From an uncultured Acetobacterium sp. (GTDB lineage Bacteria > Bacillota > Clostridia > Eubacteriales > Eubacteriaceae): DNA of 64,000 bases. Position 1 is the first letter of the stretch. Each line of letters begins with the position of its first letter. Positions 24,246 to 34,399 of this stretch are shown here, one piece after another. Both the position numbers and the translations under genes were made by a program. The notes under the pieces were generated by a model. The model was not told where the DNA came from. It ran no database searches and was given only the letters and a program-made list of their open reading frames with translations. The DNA lies in the NCBI RefSeq assembly GCF_963664135.1, contig NZ_OY760905.1, positions 4,020,677 through 4,084,676 on the forward strand. The letters are read 5' to 3'.

Positions 24246-25253
24246 ATGGATCACAACAAGAAAAAATCATACTTAATCAATGCAATTGCGATCGTCGCTC
24301 TCTACCTCGTCTTTTTTGTTTTAATCCAGACTAAAACCATGAATAATTATTTTGTGGGAATTGCGATTATGACCTGCATTATGATTATCATGGCCATGAG
24401 TTTGAATATTGTTGCCGGATTTTTAGGCGAGATGGCATTAGGGCATGCCGGTTTTATGGCGATTGGCGCCTATTCTTCAGCCAGTTTTTCAATTGCTTTG
24501 GTAGATAGTGGCTTGCCGCTGCCACATTTGGTAATTCTTATTCTAGCTATGATTGTGGGTGGCATCGTCGCCGGGATTTTTGGTTTCCTGATTGGAACAC
24601 CGACACTTCGGCTGCGCGGCGACTATCTGGGAATTGTAACCATTGGATTTTCAGAAATAATTCGGATCTTCTTTATTAATTTTGGACCCACTGGTGGTGC
24701 GGCCGGTTTGAAAGGGATTACCCGACTGGTTAATTTTCACAATGTCTATTGGATCACAATTCTGGTGGCGGTGTTGATTTTCACATTAGGCCGCTCAAAA
24801 CAAGGGCGAGCGATTATTTCCATTAGAGAAGATGAGATTGCTTCAGAGGCAGCTGGGATTCCCACCACGCGTTATAAGGTGCTGGCATTCTCACTGGCAG
24901 CTTTCTTTGCCGGTATTGGGGGAGCCCTTTATGCTCACTATCAATCGTTTTTGGAGCCAAGTAAATTTGGTTTTATGTTCTCAATTGAGATGTTTGTGAT
25001 CGTCGTTCTTGGTGGCTTGGGAAGTTTAACCGGCTCGATTATATCAGCGATTGTGCTAACCATCTTACCGGAAATGCTGCGCGGTTTTTCCGAATATCGT
25101 CTATTAGTCTATTCACTGGTGCTGATTATCATGATGATTTTCCGTCCGCAAGGTATCTTCGGACGATCAGAATTCTCATTAACGGCCTTTATAGAATCCC
25201 TTATCCAACGAAAAAATGTAAAGAATTCCATTGGAGGAGGTGAAGCTTCATGA
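24246..25253 (+). CDS. livM: Branched-chain amino acid ABC transporter permease LivM
   Basis: 335 residues, polytopic, second half of the channel. Motifs: NIVAGFLGEMALGHAGFMAI, RLRGDYLGIVTIGFSEI and the coupling loop GRAIISIREDEIASEAAGIP. Its stop overlaps the livG ATG by four bases (ATGA). Confidence 0.95.
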   Translation: MDHNKKKSYLINAIAIVALYLVFFVLIQTKTMNNYFVGIAIMTCIMIIMAMSLNIVAGFLGEMALGHAGFMAIGAYSSASFSIALVDSGLPLPHLVILILAMIVGGIVAGIFGFLIGTPTLRLRGDYLGIVTIGFSEIIRIFFINFGPTGGAAGLKGITRLVNFHNVYWITILVAVLIFTLGRSKQGRAIISIREDEIASEAAGIPTTRYKVLAFSLAAFFAGIGGALYAHYQSFLEPSKFGFMFSIEMFVIVVLGGLGSLTGSIISAIVLTILPEMLRGFSEYRLLVYSLVLIIMMIFRPQGIFGRSEFSLTAFIESLIQRKNVKNSIGGGEAS

Positions 25254-26008
25254 GTGTATTATCAGCAAAAAATATTACGATGCAATTTGGCGGACTAACA
25301 GCCGTTGATCAATTTAATCTCGAATTGGATTCCAATGAGTTGGTTGGTTTAATTGGGCCAAACGGGGCTGGAAAAACAACCATTTTTAATATGCTAACCG
25401 GGGTATATGTTCCAACAATGGGCGAGATTGTTCTCAATGATCAGAGTATTATCAAGAAAACTCCCCACGACATTGTAAAACTGGGAGCAAGTCGAACTTT
25501 TCAGAATATTCGTCTGTTTAAAGACTTAACCGCCATTGAAAATGTAAAAATTGCCTATCATAATTTCATTGAGTATAATATGATTCAGGGAATGTTCCGA
25601 ACCAAAAAATTCTGGGAAGGTGAGAAAAAAGCTCAGATCGAATGCATGAAATTGCTGGAGATTTTTGACATGGGCGAGTATGCCGATACCTTGGCTAAAA
25701 ACTTGCCCTATGGTCAGCAACGAAAGCTGGAAATTGCCAGAGCTTTGGCATCGGATCCCAAAGTATTGATGCTCGACGAGCCAGCTGCGGGAATGAATCC
25801 AAACGAAACGGCTGAACTTATGGAAACGATCCATTTTATCCGTAATAAATTCGACATTACTGTTTTACTTATTGAACATGATATGAAACTGGTTATGGGA
25901 ATTTGTGAACGAATTATTGTTGTGGATTATGGAAAAACAATTGCAGAAGGCACTCCGGATGAGATAAAGAACAACCCTGATGTTATTCGTGCTTATTTAG
26001 GAGATTAG
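25250..26008 (+). CDS. livG: Branched-chain amino acid ABC transporter ATPase LivG
   Basis: 252 residues. Walker A GPNGAGKTT, Q-loop FQNIRLF, signature NLPYGQQRKLEIARAL (YGQQR in place of SGGQ, usual for LivG), Walker B VLMLDEPAAGMNP and switch His in LIEHDM. Forms the ATPase pair with LivF. Confidence 0.95.
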   Translation: MSVLSAKNITMQFGGLTAVDQFNLELDSNELVGLIGPNGAGKTTIFNMLTGVYVPTMGEIVLNDQSIIKKTPHDIVKLGASRTFQNIRLFKDLTAIENVKIAYHNFIEYNMIQGMFRTKKFWEGEKKAQIECMKLLEIFDMGEYADTLAKNLPYGQQRKLEIARALASDPKVLMLDEPAAGMNPNETAELMETIHFIRNKFDITVLLIEHDMKLVMGICERIIVVDYGKTIAEGTPDEIKNNPDVIRAYLGD

Positions 26009-26017
26009 GAGGCCGCG

Positions 26018-26722
26018 ATGCTAAAAGTAAAAGATTTAAATGTACATTATGGAAAAATTCATGCCATTAAGGGAATTAGTTTTGAAGTGAATGAGGGTGA
26101 AATTGTTACTCTGATCGGAGCCAACGGCGCCGGCAAGACAACCATTCTTCAAACGATTTCCGGACTCTTAAAGCCAAGTGAAGGGATGATTACCTTTGAT
26201 GGTGAAAACCTGAGTAAGGTGCCAGCTCATCAAATACCAGTTCTAGGAATTGCCCACGTTCCTGAAGGACGGCGGATTTTTGCAGATATGACGGTTTATG
26301 AAAATCTGCAAATGGGCGCATATATTAGAAAAGATAAAGAACAGATTCAGGAAGACATGGAAAAAATATTTTTGAATTTCCCGCGTCTTAAAGAGCGCAT
26401 CAAGCAAATTGCCGGAACGCTCAGTGGTGGTGAACAGCAAATGCTGGCGATGGGACGGGCACTGATGACCCGACCAAAACTGATTTTGCTGGATGAACCA
26501 TCAATGGGGCTGGCACCGCTATTGGTTGATGAAATCTTTAATATGATTCAGACGGTTAATGATGCTGGAACTACGGTATTGCTCGTGGAACAGAATGCGA
26601 ATAAAGCTCTGCATATTGCAAACCGTGCCTATGTTTTGGAAACTGGATACATAAAACTTTCTGGAAATGCTAGAGAACTGCTGGCAAACCCGGAAGTGCA
26701 GCAAGCATATTTAGGTGGCTGA
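26018..26722 (+). CDS. livF: Branched-chain amino acid ABC transporter ATPase LivF
   Basis: 234 residues. Walker A GANGAGKTT, signature TLSGGEQQMLAMGRALM, Walker B LILLDEPSMGLAP, switch region LLVEQNANKAL (Gln where many ABC ATPases have His, as is normal for LivF). Last gene of the operon, followed directly by a terminator. Confidence 0.95.
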   Translation: MLKVKDLNVHYGKIHAIKGISFEVNEGEIVTLIGANGAGKTTILQTISGLLKPSEGMITFDGENLSKVPAHQIPVLGIAHVPEGRRIFADMTVYENLQMGAYIRKDKEQIQEDMEKIFLNFPRLKERIKQIAGTLSGGEQQMLAMGRALMTRPKLILLDEPSMGLAPLLVDEIFNMIQTVNDAGTTVLLVEQNANKALHIANRAYVLETGYIKLSGNARELLANPEVQQAYLGG

Positions 26723-26725
26723 TTG

Positions 26726-26755
26726 AAAAAACTGTCTCAATTGAGGCAGTTTTTT
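26726..26755 (+). terminator. Terminator of the liv operon
   Basis: AAACTGTCTC and GAGGCAGTTT pair (one mismatch) around AATT, followed by a T-run, starting four bases after the livF stop. Confidence 0.88.
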
Positions 26756-26831
26756 AATGGGAAAGCATCAACTTTGCAAAAAATGACCCCATATACCCAT
26801 AAATAATTCTTAAACACCTTAATTTTGGTTC

Positions 26832-26860
26832 TTGATATGAAAATATACCTATGATATACT
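26832..26860 (+). promoter_or_regulatory. Promoter of tig-clpP-clpX
   Basis: TTGATA (26832-26837), 17 bases, TATACT (26855-26860) preceded by TGA, an extended -10. No CIRCE or CtsR-like site is evident nearby. Confidence 0.78.
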
Positions 26861-26910
26861 GTTAAAATTGAATGTGAATATAATTTATAGTGAAAGATAC
26901 GGAGGATAAC

Positions 26911-28209
26911 ATGAGTGCTACAGTAGAAAGTATTGAAAAAAATATTGCAACCTTAAAAATTGAAATTAGTCCGGAGGATTACTCAAAGGCTGTCAAAAAG
27001 TCCTATGATAAAAATAAAAAACGTTTTTCGGTTCCTGGATTTAGAAAAGGAAAGGTTCCCAAAACCGTTGTTGAATCTTATTATGGAAAAAATGTGTTTA
27101 TGGAAGATGCCATCGACTTTGCATTTGCACCAGCTTACACAAGTGCTTTGGAAGAAACCGAAATTAAACCGGTAACTCGACCTGATCTTGAAAACATTGA
27201 AAAGATTAGTGAAGAGGAAGGTGCAACTTTTATTGTTAAAGTTGGCGTTAAACCAGAGATTAAATTAGGTGACTACAAAGGGGCTGAAGTTGACTCATTG
27301 GATGCTATTATTTCTGAGGAAGAAATTGCTGAAGATTTAGCCAAAATGCAAGACCAAAACGCCCGATTGATTACCTTAGAAACTGGTGATGTAAAAGACG
27401 GTCATACAGCGACCATTGATTATGAAGGATTTTTGGATGATGAACCTTTCGTTGGCGGAAAAGATACTGATTATGATTTAGTGATCGGTAGCGGTACCTT
27501 TATTCCCGGTTTTGAAGAACAATTAATTGGTGCCAAAATCGGCGAAGAAACAAGCGTTAATGTGAGCTTCCCGGAAGAATACCACGCTGAAAACCTGAAA
27601 GGAAAAGACGTTGTCTTCAAAGTCACAGTTAAAAGTATTAAAGAAAAAGAATTGCCAGAACTTGATGATGATTTTGCCAAAGATACCAGTGAGTTTGATA
27701 CATTAGCTGAATTAAAAGCAGATATTGAAAATCGATTAAAAGATGCCAAAACTGCAGAGTTGAGAAAAGCAGCAGAAATTGCGGCTGTAAATTTTGCGGT
27801 GAATAATGCTGAAATTGATGTGCCTTATCTTATGATCGAAGAAGAAGTTGACAACAATTTACAAAACTTTGAAACTCAGATGCAACAACAGGGAATTTCT
27901 CTTGATGACTACTTTAAATTTACCAATGTAAATCGGGATGAATTCAGAGAAAATTTAAAAGAAGATGCAGAAAGAAACATTAAAACCGAATTAGTTCTTT
28001 CTAAAATCGGTGAAGTTGAAGCATTAGAAGCAACCGAAGCAGAAATGGATGAAGAAATCAAAGTATTTGCAGATGCCTATGGTCATGACTTTGACGACTA
28101 TAAAAAAGGACTTCAGGAAAGAATGTTAGACTATATCAAAGCAAATATTATCAGAAGAAAGACAGTAGAAATGCTGGTAGATGTGGCAACTACTAAAATT
28201 TCAGAGTAA
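26911..28209 (+). CDS. tig: Trigger factor
   Basis: 432 residues. Ribosome-binding domain with the signature FRKGKVPKTVVE (FRxGxxP) near residues 45-56, a central FKBP-type peptidyl-prolyl isomerase domain (about 160-245, TIDYEGFLDDEPFVGG) and a C-terminal helical chaperone body. It meets nascent chains at the ribosome exit. ATG 26911 with GGAGG upstream is preferred to an in-frame start seven codons earlier. It heads the tig-clpP-clpX block common in Firmicutes. Confidence 0.96.
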   Translation: MSATVESIEKNIATLKIEISPEDYSKAVKKSYDKNKKRFSVPGFRKGKVPKTVVESYYGKNVFMEDAIDFAFAPAYTSALEETEIKPVTRPDLENIEKISEEEGATFIVKVGVKPEIKLGDYKGAEVDSLDAIISEEEIAEDLAKMQDQNARLITLETGDVKDGHTATIDYEGFLDDEPFVGGKDTDYDLVIGSGTFIPGFEEQLIGAKIGEETSVNVSFPEEYHAENLKGKDVVFKVTVKSIKEKELPELDDDFAKDTSEFDTLAELKADIENRLKDAKTAELRKAAEIAAVNFAVNNAEIDVPYLMIEEEVDNNLQNFETQMQQQGISLDDYFKFTNVNRDEFRENLKEDAERNIKTELVLSKIGEVEALEATEAEMDEEIKVFADAYGHDFDDYKKGLQERMLDYIKANIIRRKTVEMLVDVATTKISE

Positions 28210-28236
28210 TAAAAAAGAAAGCAGGAAAGTGTATTC

Positions 28237-28854
28237 ATGCTAACAAGTAAAACAACACAATCGTTGATTACAAATAATTTGGTACCCATGGTAGTTGAGC
28301 AAACTGGCCGTGGTGAGCGATCTTATGATCTGTTTTCAAGATTATTAAAAGAACGAATCATATTTTTAAACGGAGAAATTAACGAAAATCTTTCATCCTT
28401 AATTGTCGGTCAATTGATTTTTCTAGAAGCTGATAATGCAGAGAAAGATATTCAGATTTATATTAATAGTCCGGGTGGATCGGTGACAGCAGGACTTGCG
28501 ATCTACGACACCATGAATTATATTCGCTGTGATGTATCCACCATTTGTGTGGGACTGGCAGCATCAATGGGTGCGTTTTTGTTAGCTGCTGGCAAAAAAG
28601 GAAAGCGATTTTCTCTGCCAAACAGCGAAATCATGATTCATCAACCACTGGGCGGAGCCCAGGGACAAAGTACAGATGTGGAGATTTATGCAAAACGTCT
28701 GATCAAAACACGAGAAAAACTAAATTTAATCCTGAGCGAGCAAACAGGTCAACCCCTGGAAACTATTGCTAAGGATACTGATCGCGATAATTTTATGGAT
28801 CCTGACGAAGCGAAGGCCTACGGATTGATTGATGAGATCATTGTGTCGAGATAG
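28237..28854 (+). CDS. clpP: ATP-dependent Clp protease proteolytic subunit
   Basis: 205 residues. Catalytic triad: Ser in [14 protein letters not shown], His in IMIHQPLGG, Asp in the [11 protein letters not shown] region. It forms the double-ring chamber fed by ClpX. The N-terminus is about 15 residues longer than the usual start just before [17 protein letters not shown]; a propeptide of this kind is often removed. clpX begins 11 bases later. Confidence 0.96.
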   Translation: MLTSKTTQSLITNNLVPMVVEQTGRGERSYDLFSRLLKERIIFLNGEINENLSSLIVGQLIFLEADNAEKDIQIYINSPGGSVTAGLAIYDTMNYIRCDVSTICVGLAASMGAFLLAAGKKGKRFSLPNSEIMIHQPLGGAQGQSTDVEIYAKRLIKTREKLNLILSEQTGQPLETIAKDTDRDNFMDPDEAKAYGLIDEIIVSR

Positions 28855-28865
28855 GAGGCTTAAAA

Positions 28866-30137
28866 ATGGCAAGAAATGAAGATAGCATCGAGAATGCTCG
28901 TTGTTCCTTTTGTGGTAAAAGCCAATCTCAGGTGAAACGAATGGTTGCAGGACCAGGGGTCTATATTTGCAATGAATGCATCGAACTCTGTGAAGAAATC
29001 ATGGATGTAGACAGCATGCCTGATGATATCGTCTTTGACGATGTCCCAAAACCAAAGGAGATCAAGCAAAAACTAAGTGAATATGTTATTGCTCAGAACC
29101 GGGCAAAACGTGCGTTAGCAGTGGCTGTTTACAATCATTACAAACGAATCACATCGATGGATGAAACTGATGCTGAAGTGGAACTGCAAAAAAGCAATAT
29201 TCTTTTGATAGGACCAACTGGATCGGGAAAAACCTTACTGGCGCAGACTTTAGCCCGGGTTTTAAATGTTCCTTTTGCGATTGCCGATGCGACTTCATTA
29301 ACTGAAGCCGGCTATGTTGGCGAGGATGTCGAAAACATTCTGTTAAAACTGTTGCAGGCAGCCAATTTTGATGTCGCTAAAGCTGAAAAAGGAATTATCT
29401 ACATTGATGAGATCGATAAAATAGCCCGAAAAGGGGACAATCCTTCAATTACCCGTGATGTCAGTGGGGAAGGTGTGCAACAGGCGCTTTTAAAAATTCT
29501 GGAAGGCACTGTTGCTAACGTACCACCTCAGGGCGGCCGTAAACATCCCCATCAGGATTTTATTCAGATCAACACCAATAATATTTTATTTATTTGCGGT
29601 GGAGCTTTTGATGGGATGGACAAAGTCATTGAACAACGGACTGAAAAAAGCTCAATGGGATTTGGCGCAGATATCCGCAGTACCAAGGAAAAAATTGAAG
29701 ATGACAATCTCAGTTCTGTTCAACCCCAGGATTTGTTGAAATACGGCCTGATTCCTGAATTTATTGGACGAATTCCAGTGATTGCTTCGCTTGAACATCT
29801 GGACGAGGAGGCCCTCATTCAAATTTTGACTGAGCCAAGAAATGCTCTTGTAAAACAATATATTAAAATGTTTAGAATTGAGGGTGTAGAGCTGGAATTC
29901 CACCAAGATGCCTTAGTAGCCATTGCAAAAAAAGCACTGGATACCAAAACCGGCGCCAGAGGTCTCCGTGGGATCATTGAGAATATTATGCTTGATATTA
30001 TGTTTGAAGTGCCCTCGAATGAAAACATTGAAAAGGTAATCATTACCAAAGAAGTTGTTGAGAAACAAGTTGAACCGATTATGATTTTAGGGCAGAAAAA
30101 TGATTGCAAAGATGAAAAAAATGATGTAGTATCATAA
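28866..30137 (+). CDS. clpX: Clp protease ATP-binding subunit ClpX
   Basis: 423 residues. N-terminal C4 zinc domain ([11 protein letters not shown] and [11 protein letters not shown]), AAA+ domain with Walker A GPTGSGKT, Walker [12 protein letters not shown] and sensor motifs, plus the loop that grips ClpP. It unfolds substrates and threads them into ClpP. GGAGG upstream. A long-stemmed terminator separates it from lon. Confidence 0.97.
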   Translation: MARNEDSIENARCSFCGKSQSQVKRMVAGPGVYICNECIELCEEIMDVDSMPDDIVFDDVPKPKEIKQKLSEYVIAQNRAKRALAVAVYNHYKRITSMDETDAEVELQKSNILLIGPTGSGKTLLAQTLARVLNVPFAIADATSLTEAGYVGEDVENILLKLLQAANFDVAKAEKGIIYIDEIDKIARKGDNPSITRDVSGEGVQQALLKILEGTVANVPPQGGRKHPHQDFIQINTNNILFICGGAFDGMDKVIEQRTEKSSMGFGADIRSTKEKIEDDNLSSVQPQDLLKYGLIPEFIGRIPVIASLEHLDEEALIQILTEPRNALVKQYIKMFRIEGVELEFHQDALVAIAKKALDTKTGARGLRGIIENIMLDIMFEVPSNENIEKVIITKEVVEKQVEPIMILGQKNDCKDEKNDVVS

Positions 30138-30150
30138 CTTTTACTTTATG

Positions 30151-30220
30151 GCCGTTCAAAAGTCAAACTACTCTTTGGTATCTGATACCGTGTATTTGAA
30201 ATTTTTGTGCGGCTTTTTTT
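30151..30220 (+). terminator. Structured terminator between clpX and lon
   Basis: GCCG-TTCAAA (30151-30160) pairs with TTTGAA (30195-30200) and CGGC (30210-30213), enclosing a perfect GGTATC/GATACC hairpin (30177-30189), and a run of seven T follows. The composite shape is unusual for a plain terminator and may be partly regulatory. Confidence 0.55.
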
Positions 30221-30308
30221 AAAAAATTGGGTATATACAAAAAAGCAATTAAATTATATCTAAAAAGCATATTACTATTCATAAAAAAGAGGTAAGGAGT
30301 TGATTAAG

Positions 30309-32693
30309 TTGAGTATCGAAAAAAAAGAAATTCCAGAAGAAAACACCGACCATATAGGACTGACTGAACCGGAATTATTTGTTCAGGAAAAAGAAACCTT
30401 ACCACTAATACCACTTCGTGGGATGAGTGTGTTTCCAGGCATGGTGGTTCATTTTGATGTTGGCCGGGAAAAATCTGTAAAAGCTTTGGAAGCAGCCATG
30501 GAAAGAGATCAGATGGCGTTTTTGGTTACCCAAAAAGAAGTGATTAAGGAAGACATCACTCCGGATGATTTCTATAATATTGGTTGTAAGGTCAAGGTCA
30601 AACAGCTATTAAAAATGCCGGATAATCTTGTCCGGGTTTTAGTAGAAGTACAGGAAAGACGTGAAATTGCTGAATTTGAAAGTCTGGTTCCATACTTTTT
30701 AGTAGCAACTAAACCGGTACGATCTGTCTATTATGATACCAAAGAAAATCGTACATTAATACGAATGATTCGCGAATCATTTGCTAATTACATGAATGTG
30801 ACCCGAAAAGTTGCCACAGATCTGATTCTGGCAATGGATTCTTTGGAAGACCCTGATCAGCTGATTGACATCATTGGTGCCAACTTGTTCCTTGATTTGG
30901 AAGATAGTCAGCGCTTAATTCAGGAAACCGATGTGAATAAACGTCTGGTGCTCACCTACGAAATCTTAGTCGAAGAAGTAGAAATGATTAAAATCGAACA
31001 CAATATCGACGAGAAAGTCCGTAGTGAGATGTACAAGCATCAGCGCGAATATTATCTACGAGAACAGATAAAAGTTATTCAGAATGAATTGGGCGAAGGT
31101 GATGTTCAAAATGAACTGGACGTCTACCGGGAACGGCTAGCCGCCCTGGATGTGCCCGATGAAGTTCGGGACAAGGTATCAGGGGAGCTCAATCGATTGG
31201 TAAAAGTCCCGCAGGGCTCTTCGGAAGCTGGCCTGATTCAGACTTATGTAGAATGGATACTGGATCTTCCCTGGAATACCTTGACCAAAGAAACCATCGA
31301 TGTTTCAGTAGCCAGAAAAATATTAGATGAAGATCATTATGCATTAAAGAAGGTCAAGGAACGTATTCTCGAGTACATTTCGGTTTTGCAACTTTCAAAA
31401 AGTTTGAAATCGCCCATAATTTGTCTAGTAGGCCCTCCGGGAGTTGGTAAAACTTCCATCGCAAAATCCATCGCTCGGGCTCTCAATCGTAAATATGTAC
31501 GAATGTCTTTAGGCGGAATGCGTGATGAAGCCGAGATCCGAGGACATCGCCGCACCTATATCGGCGCGATCCCGGGACGGATTATTTACAACATCAAAAA
31601 ATGCGGAACTAGAAATCCATTATTTCTGCTGGATGAAATTGATAAATTAGGTCAGGACTTTAATGGCGACCCGGCCTCAGCTCTGCTGGAAGTTTTAGAT
31701 CCTGAACAGAATAATACCTTTACGGATCACTATTTAGAACTGCCATTTGATTTATCTCAGGTATTGTTTTTAACCACTGCTAACTCGTTGTCGACAATTC
31801 CAAGACCGTTGCTGGACCGGATGGAAATTATTGATGTTAACGGCTATGTTGAAAGTGAAAAAGTTGAAATTGCTCAACGTTACCTCATTCCCAAGCAATT
31901 GGAAATTCACGGACTGAAAAAATCAACTTGTAAGTTCAGTGAAGCGGTGATAAAGAATACCATCGAGTATTATACCAGAGAGTCTGGCGTGCGAGAACTG
32001 GAACGAAAAATTGCCCAGATCTGTCGCGTGGCGGCCAAAGAAATTGTCGAAAAAAAGAAAAAAAGCATCAGTATCACACAAAAAAACCTTGAAAAATTTT
32101 TAGGAAAGCATTGCTATTCATTTGATACTGTCGGTAATAAAAAAGAAGTGGGTCTGGTAAATGGTCTGGCCTGGACACCCGTTGGGGGTGATACCCTGCA
32201 AATTGAAGTGATTGTTGTCGATGGCACCGGAAAAATTGAAATCACCGGTCAATTGGGTGATGTTATGAAAGAGTCGATCAAAGCTGGAATCAGTTATATT
32301 CGTTCTCAGGCAAGCGTTTTGGGAATCGAATCTGATTTCTACACGAAGAAGGATATTCATTTACATGTGCCGGAAGGGGCAGTACCTAAAGATGGTCCTT
32401 CAGCGGGGATTACCGTCACAACGGCACTTATTTCATCGCTTACTAATGTACCCGTACCACAAAACTTGGCCATGACCGGGGAAATAACCTTAAGTGGTCG
32501 AGTTTTGCCAATTGGCGGACTTCGTGAAAAACTAACGGCTGCTCATCGCGCCGGTATTAAAGAAATTATTTTACCAAAAGAAAATGAAAAAGACCTGGAA
32601 GATGTTCCAAGTGTTGTATTGGAGGCTTTACATATTCAGTCTGTTTCAAAAATGAGCGAAGTCACAGAGATCGTCTTTAAACAACTACAATAG
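30309..32693 (+). CDS. lon: ATP-dependent protease Lon (second copy)
   Basis: 794 residues from TTG 30309, full-length LonA. LAN domain, coiled coil, AAA+ module (Walker [10 protein letters not shown], Walker [12 protein letters not shown]) and protease domain with S698 in KDGPSAG and K741 in GGLREK. It sits between clpX and engB, the usual place for the housekeeping lon of Firmicutes. TTG 30300 is also in frame, but AAGGAG (30294-30299) abuts it while standing 9 bases before TTG 30309. It is clearly divergent from the MarR-linked copy, so this is an old paralogy and not a recent duplication. Confidence 0.95.
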   Translation: MSIEKKEIPEENTDHIGLTEPELFVQEKETLPLIPLRGMSVFPGMVVHFDVGREKSVKALEAAMERDQMAFLVTQKEVIKEDITPDDFYNIGCKVKVKQLLKMPDNLVRVLVEVQERREIAEFESLVPYFLVATKPVRSVYYDTKENRTLIRMIRESFANYMNVTRKVATDLILAMDSLEDPDQLIDIIGANLFLDLEDSQRLIQETDVNKRLVLTYEILVEEVEMIKIEHNIDEKVRSEMYKHQREYYLREQIKVIQNELGEGDVQNELDVYRERLAALDVPDEVRDKVSGELNRLVKVPQGSSEAGLIQTYVEWILDLPWNTLTKETIDVSVARKILDEDHYALKKVKERILEYISVLQLSKSLKSPIICLVGPPGVGKTSIAKSIARALNRKYVRMSLGGMRDEAEIRGHRRTYIGAIPGRIIYNIKKCGTRNPLFLLDEIDKLGQDFNGDPASALLEVLDPEQNNTFTDHYLELPFDLSQVLFLTTANSLSTIPRPLLDRMEIIDVNGYVESEKVEIAQRYLIPKQLEIHGLKKSTCKFSEAVIKNTIEYYTRESGVRELERKIAQICRVAAKEIVEKKKKSISITQKNLEKFLGKHCYSFDTVGNKKEVGLVNGLAWTPVGGDTLQIEVIVVDGTGKIEITGQLGDVMKESIKAGISYIRSQASVLGIESDFYTKKDIHLHVPEGAVPKDGPSAGITVTTALISSLTNVPVPQNLAMTGEITLSGRVLPIGGLREKLTAAHRAGIKEIILPKENEKDLEDVPSVVLEALHIQSVSKMSEVTEIVFKQLQ

Positions 32694-32731
32694 AGTCAGT
32701 GACCAAACTCTCAGGAAATGGAGATAGTTAA

Positions 32732-33316
32732 ATGAAAGTAACAAAAGCGGAGATTGTTATCAGTGCGGTGGCGGAAGCTCAGTATCCTGATGACAATCTG
32801 CCTGAAATAGTCTTGCTGGGGCGTTCAAATGTTGGGAAATCAACTTTTGTCAATACCTTGATTGAACGTCGAAGTCTGGCACGAACCAGTTCCCAACCGG
32901 GAAAAACTCAAACGATGAATTTTTATCGGATCAATGACCTGTTTCATTTTGTCGATATGCCCGGCTATGGATATGCTAAGGCATCTAAAACAGAGCGTGA
33001 AAAATGGGGAAAGATGATTGAGAAGTATCTCAGAAATCGAGAAAATGCGGTGATGATTTTTCAACTGATTGACTCACGGCATGAACCTTCTGAAGATGAT
33101 CTGTTGATGTATGAATGGTTGGTACACTATGGTTTGAATCCAATGATTATTGGCACTAAGGCTGATAAAATTTCGAAAACGAATCAAAAAAAGTCAATTA
33201 GTCATATTGCCAGAGCCTTAAATCTAAGAAGTGATCGGGAAGTGATTCTGTTTTCGGCTGAAACAAAGCTGGGAAAAGAAGAAGTGTGGGAACACATCGA
33301 GAGAGTATTAAAATAA
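32732..33316 (+). CDS. engB: Ribosome biogenesis GTP-binding protein EngB/YsxC
   Basis: 194 residues. Small GTPase for large-subunit maturation. G1 GRSNVGKST, G2 region SSQPGKTQTMNFY, G3 DMPGYGYAKAS, G4 TKADKIS. Typical lon-engB pairing. A terminator follows the stop. Confidence 0.96.
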   Translation: MKVTKAEIVISAVAEAQYPDDNLPEIVLLGRSNVGKSTFVNTLIERRSLARTSSQPGKTQTMNFYRINDLFHFVDMPGYGYAKASKTEREKWGKMIEKYLRNRENAVMIFQLIDSRHEPSEDDLLMYEWLVHYGLNPMIIGTKADKISKTNQKKSISHIARALNLRSDREVILFSAETKLGKEEVWEHIERVLK

Positions 33317-33320
33317 TTAA

Positions 33321-33352
33321 AAAGCAAGCTTCCTTTTAAAGGAAGCTTTTTG
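33321..33352 (+). terminator. Terminator after engB
   Basis: AAGCTTCC and GGAAGCTT form an 8-bp stem with a TTTTAAA loop and a short T-run. Confidence 0.85.
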
Positions 33353-33381
33353 CTGTTTCACGGCATTAAGAAAGGGGAAAA

Positions 33382-34326
33382 ATGACTGAAGAAAAAATTC
33401 GGAAGTTGGCCAAACAGATTGGAATAGACTTGATTGGCTTTTTTTCAACTGAACCCCTGACAGAGTGTCTGCCATATTTAATCAGGCGCGATGAAGCCGG
33501 CTTTTCAACCGGTTTCGAAGGCGGGCCACCGCAGGAACGGATTGATTATCAAAAGCAGTTTCCCTCTGTAAAAGCCGGAATTGTTATCGGGATTAGTAAT
33601 TATCAGCAATTAGAAATACCTGATGATAAAAAAATAAGAACCAAGCTGGCATCAGTTTCCTGGGGAAAAGATTATCATCAAGTTGTGAAGTTTCGGATGA
33701 ATCAATTAATGAATACGATCAACTCTGAACAAGAAAAAAATCAAAAGCCGTTAATAAATTACAAGCTTTTTGTTGATAATAGCCCTTTGGTCGATCGAGG
33801 ATCAGCTTACCGAGCTGGTTTGGGATTTTTCGGAAAAAACAACTGTCTCATTAATGATAAACTCGGTTCAAATTTCTTTATTGGCCAAATTCTTTTGGAC
33901 TACGAAATTTTATTTGCGCCGTCAGCTCCCATTGAGAATGGCTGCAAAGAATGCCGACGCTGCCTTGATGCCTGTCCCAATGGCGCTTTAGGAGAAGGTT
34001 TTAGTTTGAACCCATCTAAATGTATTTCCTATCTTACCCAAAAGAAAGTGCTGTTACCGGAAGAAGCGTCACGGATTACCACCTATCTTTACGGATGTGA
34101 TATCTGTCAGCAGGTGTGTCCCTATAATCAGAATTTACCGGAAACAAGTGAAGAGTCTTTTTGGATCGACGCCGAAACTGCCAATCCGCCGATTGATGAG
34201 ATTTTGATACTGACGAATAAATCATTTAAAATTGAGTTTGGAAAAACCGCTAGTGGTTGGCGGGGGAAAAATGTTCTGATACGAAATGCGCAGTTAATCA
34301 AAAAAAATAAATTAAAGAATGATTAA
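33382..34326 (+). CDS. queG: Epoxyqueuosine reductase
   Basis: 314 residues. Cobalamin- and iron-sulphur-dependent enzyme for the last step of queuosine synthesis in tRNA. N-terminal Cbl-binding region with DNSPLVDRGSAYRAGLGFFG, then two ferredoxin motifs, CKECRRCLDACPNGAL and CDICQQVCPYN. The C-terminal HEAT-repeat part of longer homologues is absent, as in many clostridial forms. Apparently transcribed alone or with readthrough from engB. Confidence 0.93.
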   Translation: MTEEKIRKLAKQIGIDLIGFFSTEPLTECLPYLIRRDEAGFSTGFEGGPPQERIDYQKQFPSVKAGIVIGISNYQQLEIPDDKKIRTKLASVSWGKDYHQVVKFRMNQLMNTINSEQEKNQKPLINYKLFVDNSPLVDRGSAYRAGLGFFGKNNCLINDKLGSNFFIGQILLDYEILFAPSAPIENGCKECRRCLDACPNGALGEGFSLNPSKCISYLTQKKVLLPEEASRITTYLYGCDICQQVCPYNQNLPETSEESFWIDAETANPPIDEILILTNKSFKIEFGKTASGWRGKNVLIRNAQLIKKNKLKND

Positions 34327-34399
34327 TTAACAAATAGATGTTATAATAACCAAGTTAGAGAACTTTTAATATTTAACTAAATTAAACATGGAGGCATAA

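Noticed and set aside
30151-30220. A riboswitch before lon
   Set aside because: The stems and T-run are sufficiently explained as the end of the clpX transcript; no aptamer consensus was recognised. The odd composite shape is recorded in the feature entry.
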